Shown here: positions 21,171-29,642 of the stretch, piece after piece
How the letters are laid out: every line of letters begins with the position of its first letter
How positions within the stretch are numbered: the stretch's first letter is position 1
Assembly (NCBI GenBank): GCA_021464525.1
Contig: JADRCO010000614.1
Coordinates: forward strand, 1 to 29,642
Direction: 5' to 3'
DNA length: 29,642 nucleotides
Source of the DNA: Rhizophagus sp. LPA8_4_AMF
Taxonomy: Eukaryota; Glomeromycota; Glomeromycetes; Glomerales; Glomeraceae
Program-made: the position numbers and the translations under genes
The notes under the pieces: model-generated
The model's input: only the letters and a program-made list of their open reading frames with translations
Database searches by the model: none
Told to the model about the DNA's origin: nothing

Positions 21171-21876
21171 TCTCAAATACAAAATAATTAGATTCTTTTT
21201 AAATTTATTTTAAATCTTAAAAATTATAATATGATTTATATTAGAAATTAAAAATATTTAGATTATATATTATAAAGATGATTTTTATTTGTATACAGTG
21301 TATTCAAACATGGATTTCTAAAAAAGTAAATTTTACATGCAGATTATTCAATATTGGGCAGAATTAAGTTTAACGAAAAATAAGAAAAATAGAATGTGTT
21401 AAATAAGTTAAAATTAACATTCAAATCAACTTTAATGCTTTAAGTAAACTTGCAAAGCAGACAAAAATACATATATTATATATTCCTTTTAAAATTATAT
21501 TTAATAGAAATATTTATGTATAATTTTTTTTATGAAGTTACATGATATATATATGTATGAATATCCAGTATAAATTAAGAAATTTTTTATTATAAATTAT
21601 ATATAATTACATTAAGAAGTTAAGTTGATATAAATCAATATATTGAAAAAGCACTGAAAATTTAGTGCATTAAACATTATAATGACTATTGCATCTTAAA
21701 TATTGAATAATACATAGTTAATTTAATGTAATAATCATTAGGTAAAATTGTGTACTGTTTATCCAAGCATTATTCATTAACGATGCAATGTAATTTATAT
21801 TTTTTCTTAAGAACTTTGGTATCACATATATGATATATCACTGTTTCATATAATATTTGTAATAAATGGTAATAAG

Positions 21877-22011
21877 TATACATGCTGCCAAAATTAATTT
21901 GGGATGCCATAATTATTGTAAATTAATTTGGGATTTGGGATTTAGCACTATAGTAATTTAATAGTAATTTGTGATTTGGGATTTTGTATTTGAATTTTGG
22001 CAACATATATA
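21877..22011. mobile_element. 135-bp MITE with 19-bp TIRs and perfect 8-bp target duplication
   Basis: The left end TATACATGCTGCCAAAATT and the reverse complement of the right end, TATATATGTTGCCAAAATT, match at 17 of 19 positions. The element is flanked on both sides by GTAATAAG (21869-21876 and 22012-22019), an exact 8-bp duplication of the size produced by hAT-superfamily transposases. The interior repeats TTTGGGAT words and has no coding capacity. Its ends do not resemble those of the hAT at 26337, so a different transposase would have moved it. Confidence 0.8.
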
Positions 22012-22495
22012 GTAATAAGATCAATAATTAAAATAAATATTAAAGTTGTACAAAGAAAAAAATAGCTTTTTTTCTTCATTCTTTCTTTCATAATTTTCCT
22101 TTCCCCCTCTCTTTTCATTCTTCTCTTTCCCTCTCTTTCATTTTTCCTTTTCTCCTTTCTTTCATCTAGTAAATAATCATTTTTACCTAATAATCATTAC
22201 ATATTTTTTTAGACAACTGGATGGATATTCATTTTATTTATTTTTCTCATTTCTTTTTGTATTATTATTCATTATTAACTTTCATCTTTCTTTTTTAGAT
22301 TTCAATTATATTAGATTTTTATTTCTTTTAGGTTTACCAGTTCTCTTTAATTTAGAATGGGTAAGTGTTCAATTTTATTTTCATTTTATAGCTTTCTTTT
22401 GTCTTCATTGCTAACAATTGTCTTTTTATATTTCAATACTTCTTTTTTTTAGGTTTCAGTAGCTTTCTTATGGAAACTGTAATGGATTTTTATTA

Positions 22496-23512
22496 CAGTC
22501 AACTTCCTTTATAATCACACCCCTTGGGACTAGCAAATGGAATAATTATAAAGAGGTGTGCTTATAGTGAGATTTTTTTTATATAGTCACATATATAGAT
22601 AATTTTCATTTTAGTGTGATTATATATAAAGATTTTTTTATTATATAATTATAAATAAAATATTAATATATTTATAAAATTTTAAAATTTTTATTTTTAA
22701 GTTCTGCGCTGTTTGACATTTTGCTTAATATCTTGGCATCCAATGATCGTAGAAAGATGTATCATAGTTCGTTGGAATCATCTCATAACGACGAGTCGAA
22801 TGGTGGTAAAATCATCTTTTTACGATCACTGGATGCCGAGATATTGAGCAAAATGTCAAAAATCAGCATTTTTGTATTTTACGATACTGTGCTGTTTGTC
22901 GTTTTGCTTAATATCTTGGCATCCAATAATCATAAAAAGATGCACTATAGCTCGTTGGAATCATCTCATAATGACGAGTCAAATGGTGGTAAAATCATTT
23001 TTCTATGATCACTGGATGCCGAGATATTGAACAAAACGTCAAACAATGCAGTATTATAAATACAAAATGCTAATTTTTGACGTTTTGCTCAATATCTCAG
23101 CATCTAGTGATTATAGAAAGATAATTTTACCACCATTGACTCATCATTATGAGACGATTCCAACGAGCTATAGTACATCTTTCTACGATCATTGAATGCC
23201 AAGATATTAAGTAAAATGCAATATTTTTAGGTTATAACAATTTTGACATGTTAAAACTATTTTGGCATTTTGACAATAACCTGTAGAGTTTTGGCAGACA
23301 ACTTTAGTTATATTATAGATCACATAATTAGTGTGCTTATAAATAGGAAAATTTTCTTATATTTACTAACTAATGATTAGTATAATTATATTTTTAATTA
23401 ATAAAGTAATTATAAAGAAGGCGTATTCTATATAAAAAAGTTCAGACCAAATTATTTGTACCTTAAGGGAGGGAGTGTTTATACAAGAGGTGCTTATAAA
23501 GAAGGTCAACTG
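22496..23512. mobile_element. 1,017-bp non-autonomous pogo-like element
   Basis: The left end reads CAGTCAACTTCCTTTATAA. The reverse complement of the right end reads CAGTTGACCTTCTTTATAA, and the similarity continues through a following CAC...CTTG. TA dinucleotides flank both ends (22494-22495 and 23513-23514), as for Tc1/mariner-pogo elements. There is no transposase. The interior carries three 143-bp palindromic units (22715-23219) and, on either side, AT-rich segments with GTGTGCTTATA words. It is nested in the T-rich domain. Confidence 0.75.
22715..23219. repeat. Array of three 141-143-bp palindromic units
   Basis: Unit 1 (22715-22857) and unit 2 (22898-23040) are direct repeats, 183 bp apart. 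Unit 3 (23079-23219) is inverted. Each has arms of about 45 bp beginning GACATTTTGCTTAATATC and containing GGCATCCA and ATGATCGTAGAAAGATG. In unit 1 the two arms pair with only 4 mismatches in 45. The 53-bp core (CGTTGGAATC..., GAGTCGAATGGTGG...) is asymmetric and gives orientation. The spacer (about 40 bp, AAAAATCAGCATTTTTG...) between units 1 and 2 reappears inverted between units 2 and 3. Because 183 is a multiple of three, one frame stays open across units 1 and 2; I regard this as incidental. Confidence 0.88.
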
Positions 23513-24187
23513 TATTTATTATTTTTTTTATCATTATATATTAATCTTTCTTTTCTTTAGGTCTTTGATACATAAAATTTCAGTAAAAAGTCTATTAATA
23601 TCTTTTTAATATTTCTTTCTTGGCTTTATACATATAGAATTTTGGTAAAAAAAATGTAAAAATATATTTTTTTTAAATTTTTTCTTTTTATAAAATATTT
23701 TTAATATTTCATTTTTTTTCTTTTTGTAAATGATAAGTATTTCAATAATCCAAAAAATTTTTAATTTTTATTTTATCAAGCATTTCTAATGTTCATTTTA
23801 TTTCTTTTTTTAGGTAGTATTTTTTAAGTCTCTGGAATGAAGTGAGAATGTGATAAGTAAAATTATAAGTGTTTTTTTATTTTAATGAGCATTATTAATT
23901 ACTTTGATTTCTTTTTTTTTTAGATGTATTTTTTTTCAAGTCTCTTTCAATCTCTCTGGATGTGGAATACTAATCAGAATAGGTTTAGAAATATTGATAT
24001 CAGGTTGGCTAAAAATAGCATTTGTTATAGTACTCCAGTCTCCAGTTCTTCTTGGATGTATTACATTAGATATTTATATATTTTTCTTTACCTTTACTTT
24101 TATTTTTAACAAAACAAAATATCTACTAATGTTTTTTTCATTTATTACTATTTAGTTGCAAAGATTAGGTAGCTTTAAATGATACCA

Positions 24188-24207
24188 GAAATCACCTGAT
24201 TTCACCC
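24188..24207. repeat. Third ATCACCT-type palindrome
   Basis: GAAATCACCTGATTTCACCC matches the flanks of the 19630 palindrome after loss of the central bases. It marks the right edge of the T-rich domain. An (AT)-rich run follows at about 24269-24297. Confidence 0.5.
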
Positions 24208-25499
24208 AATTAGTAGACTTAACTCTTCACTCACATATAATCAAATTTTGATTGGTTAAAAATATATATAATATAATATAAATATATAATATAAAATAGA
24301 ATTATGCAATTATTGCTGATCGTTTGTACCATTTTTCCACAGGAAAGAAATAACAAAAACTATAGCAGTTTAACGACTCAAAGTTAGTTTGAATAATATT
24401 TTTAGACATAAAAATTTGTTATTTTTATTTAAAACACAATTTTTACAAAAAAGAATGGAAGAAATAGGCTTATTTTTGACCAAGTACATATTACACTCCT
24501 TTTTACTATACTTGCTTTCATTCGAACAAGTTACAATAGGAAAGAGTAACTTTTCAATACAGTATACATATTTTAAGATACAGGGAAAGCTTTCTTATAC
24601 TGGGCAAATATTATTTATTCACAATATAGAGAAAACAGTTATCTTTTATTGGATGTTTCTTCACTGGAATAGAAAGTCAACAAACTTGTAGTTGTTACGA
24701 ACAACAAAGATTTTGTAGAAAAATATAAGTCCAGTTATAATATTTTTTCAGATAACCTTAATCCAAATTTGAAATATAAAGTTTTTAATACTTAACTAGT
24801 GTATTTAGTGTTTTACCGATTAAGAAACATATTAGAGACCATTATTATTATCGAATATATAGATTATTATTAGATAAAATCATGTCAATTAAAAATTGAC
24901 TTAGTAAAAATATTGACAATAATAGAGAAACAAAGACTTACATTCAATTTAGTCACAAGCATACAATTTGGTACTTTAGATTTTATATATCCTATACTTA
25001 TTGTAAGACTTTATATGCTACAATACTTTCTCGCAATAGGACCTTTTGTGGGAAATGCAAACCAATGATATTTGAAACATTTAAACCATCTATTAATTAT
25101 TTGCAGAATCATCTTACACGCATAAAAAGCATAAATTAGTTACTAGTCAATAACAGAACCTTAAATAGATTGCTGAAGTAGAAATAAAAAATCGTAACAT
25201 AGTTGCTCCTAATGGTCAACAGTTCATTATGCAAAAATGTAGAGGGGATGTTATAAGGCATCTTTATTATAGGATTACACGAAGTGACCTAAATCTTTTA
25301 CAGTCTGATGTCACTGCTAAGCAGTTGGAAAAATATAAAAAAGACACAAACGTCATTGGAAGAAATAGGAAAATTACGTGATTATATTGAATGGATTGGT
25401 AATCCATTTTTAGATGATGAATTTAAATTGATTAAAACTTCAATAGAACTCCACCTACTACTAATAAATGTTACCGTAGAAACTTTCAACTTTCATATA

Positions 25500-25672
25500 A
25501 AACCTTACCTTAGGATTAACTTAAATTCTATTGGTTAATTAGCTAAAAAGTAAAAAAATCATAACAATGTAACTTAAAATTTCCTTTTATAGTAGAATCT
25601 ACAATAAATTTTACATACAAACCTTACCTTAGGCTTAGGGGTAACCTATCTTAGGAGTAGGTAGGATCCTAC
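25500..25672. repeat. Direct repeat of a CCTTAGG-rich word
   Basis: AAACCTTACCTTAGG occurs at 25500-25514 and again at 25619-25633, each followed by more TTAGG/TAACC words. The second copy ends in the 12-bp palindrome GTAGGATCCTAC (25661-25672). The stretch between them has no coding signal and may be a small insertion or an intron remnant within the decayed ORF. Confidence 0.45.
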
Positions 25673-26328
25673 TTCAATGCATCAAGTTATTTCTGAGTAT
25701 GATCATAATAAATTACTCAAAAAGATCAACAAGACAAAGAAGATTAGTAAAACAGAATTAACTTTTCTGTTCAACACTACTAAAACTGAGAAAGAAATAG
25801 ATGTAATTAATAAATTTTTATACCCACATCATGATAATTTGGACGATTTTTTGATTGAAGGAAAAGAATGTATTGTTGAACAGTTAGATGGTATCTTATT
25901 AGTTTTAGATCAAGTATTACAATATTATATTGATTATAATTACAACTTTAAACAAAGGTTAAAAATACAATGATACCTAATTATCAATGATGATAGTAAT
26001 AATCTCATATTAAGAAGATTACAAAATATCTATAAAGTTCATGAAATTACATCAGTTCCTAAATCATGGGTTTCTCCTACGATTGAAGAATATCATGGTA
26101 AATCATTAGTAAAAAAGGCATATGTGTAACTTAAAGAAAATTATATGAATACAGATAGAATGCGATTAACCTTAGAAGTAGCTACAAATTATAAAGAATT
26201 AGATATTTTAAAGTAGGCTATAGAAAAAGACCAAAAGTTTAGAGCAGTTAAATTAAAAATGTGCTATAATAGGAGGAAAAAACAACTTGATCAAGAGTTA
26301 AATATTGGACATGTTAGTATTAGTAGTA

Positions 26329-26336
26329 GTGATAGT
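26329..26336. repeat. Left 8-bp target-site duplication of the hAT
   Basis: GTGATAGT, identical to 29486-29493. It falls within a run of AGT codons (serine) of the interrupted ORF. Confidence 0.93.
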
Positions 26337-29300
26337 TAGTGATCTGATCCTAAATCTGTTTAATCTGGATGGATCCTTAATCTGAATTGAATTCAGATAT
26401 CTGTATCCTATAATTTTTAATAGGATGATCCTTTAATAATCTGGATGACTATCATTCAGATAACCATCCAGATGATATTTTTTTCTTCAATTAATTTCAC
26501 TATTTATAAAAATTCTTACGGTTATACAATTCCAGAACTCCTTTTTATTTTCTTCTTTACTACTATTGATTTTTTTCTCTGATTCCTTGAAATTTCTTTG
26601 AAATATAAATATGTAATTACTGTAATAAATAAAATACAAAATATTGAAAATAAAATGGATTGTGATTTTAATTATATTCAAAGTGAAGATTTTAATATTG
26701 ACATGATCGAGCAAAACTTTTCAGAAAAAGATAAAGGTATCTAAATAAAACTTAAATTAAGAAAAAATTTTTAAATAACAAATTAATAATTATTCAAATT
26801 TTATGAAAATAAAGAAACTGAAACAAGTTCCTTATTAAGTTTATAAGTGGAAATCCAAAATATCATATAAATAAAAAAAAAAATCATCATTCATGAAAAA
26901 TCACTTTGAGATAGGATACAATATAAAAGAAGAACAAATTCGTACTTATATAATTTTAGATAAAAATGGTAATCGATGTGGTAAAGTATATCAAAATACT
27001 GGCAGCTTAACCAAAAATCTTATTGCACATCTACGAGATATTTATCAAATTATCAATGAGGATAATAAAAATGAAAATGCTCCAAAAAAAGTAAAATTTT
27101 TTGCTACAATTAAAAAATTTATTTGAAGATTTTTATTAATATTTTAATTAATATTTAAATTTAGTTATGAAATACAAAAATCACAGATTTTGCTCGATCT
27201 TATCGGCCTCATCCTAAGTATATCCAAAAACAATGAGAAGAATCAGTCCTTAAATGGATGTTGATTACTGATCAACCTCTTGCCACTATTACAAACCCAG
27301 TATATAAAGAAAAAATGTTCCAATTTGATCCTTCATTCATAGTACCTGAAGAACAAAAAATTAAAACCATAATAGTTAAAAGTTATCAACACAATTGTGA
27401 AGATTTAAAGAATATTCTAAGTGAAACTGCTGCAACAGTATCTCTCACCACAGACCTTTAGTCCAGTAGGACTAAATATGGATATATTGGTATTACAGCT
27501 GTATGAATTATGCCCAATTTTCAAGTTAAAGATGTAATACTAGAAATAAAGTATGCACCATCTCCTCATACTGCAATTTTAGTTGTTGAATTACTTTATG
27601 AATGCATTTCAAGTTGAGATCTTAATGGACGTGTAACAGCAATTATTACCGACAACAGTTCTAATATGAAGGCGGCATTTCCTATTTTAACTCAAAAAGA
27701 TCAATGTGAAGTTATTCAAAGGCTTTCCTGCATTACATATACGCTTCAATTAATAATCAGGAAAGGATTAGCATCTGTAGAAATTTTAGCTGCACATACA
27801 AAATGTATAATTAATTTTTTTTAACACAAAAGCAGATAGAAAGATTGAAAGAAGTGCAGCGTAAGTTGGGATATGAGGTACAAGGAACACATGATTTCCA
27901 AAAATATTTAAGACCTGATGAATTACAACAAATCATTGAAAATATAAAAAATGATGATAAATGGATATAATGCGCTATATACAAGATGTACAGTTGTGCT
28001 GGAATTCTTTATACTACTATGCTTAGGATAGACTTTTTTATCTCAAAGATGCAATTATTCAACTTCAAACTAATTTATATACTAGTACAAATAGAGAAAA
28101 TAAAAAGGATGATACTAAACTAAAAAAAATCATGTTATCTGAAGAAGAATGGAAATTGTTAGGCAAATTAATTGATTTTTTATCTTCATTTGAGGGAGCA
28201 ACTTGATATTTTTCTAGAGGTACATATGTAATGCTTAGTAAAATGATACTAACTATTAAGGAATTCATTTTGATTTAGCTACTGACTCAGAAAACTCACC
28301 ATCAAATAATATTGATTATCTTAATGAAGACACAATATTTGAAGAAGGTGATATTGAAATTAATAATGAAGAGATTATAAGCAATATTACCAAAAAGAAA
28401 ATCTCTATTAAAGATTCATTAAAGACTGATGGAATTTTTGAAAAAATAAAAAGTAATATTTACAATGCATTACTTTATTATTGGGATACTCCTAATGATA
28501 TAGGATTAATGGCTACTTTATTAGATCTGCGTTATAAGGAGTTAAGTTTGGAACTAGAAGATAAAAAAATTGAAATAATTCAAAAATTTCATAATAAGTT
28601 TAATGAGTTGAATTCTAATAACTCAAATAATACAACACCAATAATACCCATAGCAAAGTCATCTAATCCAATCATGCCTTTTTCAAGTGCAGAATCTTCA
28701 TTACGTTCATAAAAAGAATACCGCCAATATCATCAAAGTAAGACTAAAAAATCATCAACACCTGTAACTATTGATGAAGTTGATAGTTATCTGTTAATAC
28801 CAGCTGCATTGGAAGCAGAAGATCCATTAGATTGGTGGCAAGTTCGTGCAGGAAATTTCCTAAAGTTATTACAAATTGCCTGCAATTCCAGCTACTTTTG
28901 TGTTAAACAAAAGATTGTTTTCTTATGCTGGTTCTCTAATTTCAGCAAAAAGAAATCATTTAGACACAAGTTTAGTAGGCCAGATATTGTTTTTAAAGAG
29001 AAATATCCATTCAATGGAAGTTTTTGCAAAAGAATGAGATGAAGTTAAATAATATTAACCTTGAATTGTTAAAACATTTTTTACTTATTAATATTTTAAT
29101 TTGTAATAAATAATAATAATATATAAAATAAATGAAATGTTCATTAATATTAAATATAAAATAGTGTTATAGTTTTCTAAATCTTTAATAAATATTAAAT
29201 AATTTATTAGCGAAATTTTTTTTAAAAAAAATAATTCTTATTTCTCAGACTCCAAGCAAATGGACCAATAAAATTTATAGATCCTGGATGATCTGTTAAA

Positions 29301-29485
29301 ATTCAGATTGGGATAGATCTAGATAGATTCTAAATTATTAAATGCAAAATTAGGATAAATCTGGATAGATCCTAAATTATTAAAGATCAATCCGTGAAAT
29401 TTCAGATCTGAATGGCCATTTGGATCTGCTAAAGGGATTTGGAATTGGATCCAGATGACTATTTAGAAATAGGATCAGATCACTA
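26337..29485 (+). mobile_element. hAT-superfamily DNA transposon, complete ends, dead transposase
   Basis: The ends are TAGTGATCTGATCCTA (26337-26352) and its exact reverse complement (29470-29485). The element, 3,149 bp, is flanked by perfect 8-bp duplications GTGATAGT (26329-26336 and 29486-29493). TA-G-type termini and 8-bp duplications are hAT hallmarks. Both subterminal regions repeat an ATCTGGATGGATCC-like motif (26363-26376, about 26439, 29359-29372 and others), likely old transposase-binding sites. A decayed transposase gene fills the interior. Intact ends mean it could in principle be mobilised by a related enzyme elsewhere. Confidence 0.95.
26655..29052 (+). pseudogene. hAT transposase, broken by stops and frameshifts
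   Basis: A likely start at 26655 gives MDCDFNYIQSEDF and leads into a GTATCT donor-like site. A BED-type zinc-finger remnant lies at about 26893-27126 (CGKVYQNTGSLTKNLIAHLRD), with the first Cys of the finger apparently lost. From about 27183 the RNase-H-like domain reads TDQPLATITNP, SLTTDL (first catalytic Asp at 27453-27455), YGYIGITAV, PSPHTA and AIITDNSSNM (second Asp at 27651-27653). The Cys/His motif that normally follows appears as LSCITYTLQL. The C-terminal dimerisation region has DPLDWWQVRAGNF and, one frame over, RLFSYAGSLISAKRNHLD. In-frame stops are TGA 27234, TAG 27459, TGA 27504, TGA 27615, TGA 28204 and TGA 29035; the natural TAA is 29050-29052. Frameshifts occur around 27820, 28270 and 28870. 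Confidence 0.9.
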
Positions 29486-29642
29486 GTGATAGTAGTAGTC
29501 ACAAGAGTAAAGAAAAAATAAGGTATAAATTAGTAATGCTACTGAATTGCTCAATTTGGGCTAAGTCCTCAACATTCCATATACCGGTCAAAATAAGACA
29601 AATCAGACACGTGATAAATCAGCAAAAAATCAGCTGAAAATC
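29486..29642 (+). pseudogene. Right flank of the interrupted ORF
   Basis: Starts with the right duplication GTGATAGT. If the hAT and one duplication are removed conceptually, the Ser-rich frame from the left flank continues in phase as SSSHKSKEKIRYKLV and stays open to a TGA near 29636-29638. This supports the left and right flanks being one former gene. There is no recognised domain. CACGTGA near 29609 is an E-box-like word of unknown meaning. Confidence 0.5.

Larger units (their letters stand above)
22060..24160. repeat. T-rich domain with recurrent T(n)AG motifs, interrupted by a transposon
   Basis: Strongly T/C-biased sequence in which a pyrimidine run ending in AG recurs, such as TTTTTTAGACAACTGG (near 22206), TCTTTTAGGTTTACC (near 22327), TTTTTTTAGGTTTCAG (near 22444), TTTCTTTAGGTC (near 23553), TTTTTTAGGTAG (near 23806) and TTTTTTTTAGATG (near 23914). 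These look like 3' splice sites, but no frame links the pieces. Its first 100 bp (about 22067-22168) are almost pure pyrimidine. The 22496-23512 transposon is inserted within it. Short frames at 23904-24155 are products of the composition. Confidence 0.5.
24550..26336 (+). pseudogene. Long decayed ORF of unknown family, cut by a hAT transposon
   Basis: A forward frame with normal amino-acid mix (DTGKAFLYW, YLLLDVSSLE, KLVVVTNNKDFVEKY) runs from about 24550 and is broken by TAG (24670), TAA (24793), TAG (24871) and TGA (25066). It resumes with shifts at 25105-25330 (IKNRNIVAPNGQQF) and, after a shift at an A-run, through 25538. A third block runs from 25677 to the transposon with only TGA (25971), TAA (26127) and TAG (26214) inside it; it is Lys/Glu/Leu-rich and helical. 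Beyond the transposon the frame continues at 29494. Splice-like borders (GTAAGA near 25003, TTTGCAG near 25106) suggest introns. I recognise no domain. All the listed stops are one transition from Gln or Trp codons. Confidence 0.55.

Noticed and set aside
22721-23008. Open frame of 95 codons with two tandem protein repeats
   Set aside because: It is produced by the 183-bp period of the palindromic units, which is divisible by three. The third unit is inverted and breaks it, and codon use follows the repeat rather than a protein.
22715-23219. CRISPR-like array
   Set aside because: The units are long transposon-borne palindromes with similar spacers in a eukaryotic genome; there are no short direct repeats with unique spacers and no cas genes.
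24389-24691. 100-codon forward frame
   Set aside because: The neighbouring frame of the same stretch has the more natural protein sequence and continues for kilobases (with stops). This one appears to be its shadow.
24670-29037. UGA (and UAG) read as an amino acid in a variant code
   Set aside because: The intact genes in the same window use TGG for Trp and end on TAA, and the decayed genes also contain TAA, TAG and frameshifts. Decay is the simpler explanation.

Overview
ORGANISM. The window looks like nuclear DNA of a very AT-rich, intron-rich fungus. The best fit is a Glomeromycotina (arbuscular mycorrhizal, Rhizophagus-like) genome, which is an inference. The genes are eukaryotic, with mitochondrial presequences and many short introns of about 60-100 bp with GTAAG-like donors and TAG/AAG/CAG acceptors. 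They use the standard code, the flanks are very AT-rich, and decayed DNA transposons are abundant. I rebuilt the exon structures by hand from frame, splice sites and family motifs; all seven models close in frame.

LAYOUT. (1) 1-4.9 kb is a repeat desert. It holds a decayed coding remnant (391-736), a diverged array of palindromic units (915-2280) split by a 777-bp TA-flanked MITE (977-1753), a pogo-like terminal inverted repeat, a degenerate repeat and a decayed ORF (3446-3969). (2) 4.9-17.8 kb is a compact gene island. It carries a small mitochondrial-type protein of unknown function (-), short/branched-chain acyl-CoA dehydrogenase (-, 13 exons), ribosomal protein uL29/RPL35 (+), mitochondrial ribosomal protein mL53 (-), a membrane-anchored short-chain dehydrogenase (+), 2-isopropylmalate synthase (-) and a PMCA/Pmc1-type Ca2+-ATPase (-). 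(3) 17.8-24.3 kb is a second desert. It has an A-rich domain facing a T-rich domain, three copies of an ATCACCT-type palindrome, a 135-bp MITE with a perfect 8-bp target duplication, and a 1,017-bp pogo-like element carrying three 143-bp palindromic units. (4) 24.4-29.6 kb is a decayed ORF of unknown family interrupted by a 3,149-bp hAT transposon. The hAT has perfect ends and a perfect 8-bp duplication but a dead transposase.

HOW THE PARTS WORK TOGETHER. The island genes are conserved and independent rather than a cluster. Four encode mitochondrial or probably mitochondrial proteins: acyl-CoA dehydrogenase (branched-chain amino-acid catabolism), isopropylmalate synthase (leucine biosynthesis), mL53 (mitoribosome) and the 116-aa protein. 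Two short divergent intergenic regions (166 and 203 bp) are shared promoters. The isopropylmalate synthase upstream region contains Gcn4-like and Leu3-like sites, which fits leucine control. The deserts record several rounds of DNA-transposon insertion, nesting and transition-driven decay.

MOST INTERESTING. The palindromic 143-bp unit family, able to form hairpins with stems of about 45 bp and present as a young and an old array beside similar pogo-like ends; the precisely bounded hAT insertion; the all-transition pattern of nonsense mutations in the decayed genes; the bacterial/plant-type isopropylmalate synthase with its promoter sites; and an extra segment in uL29.
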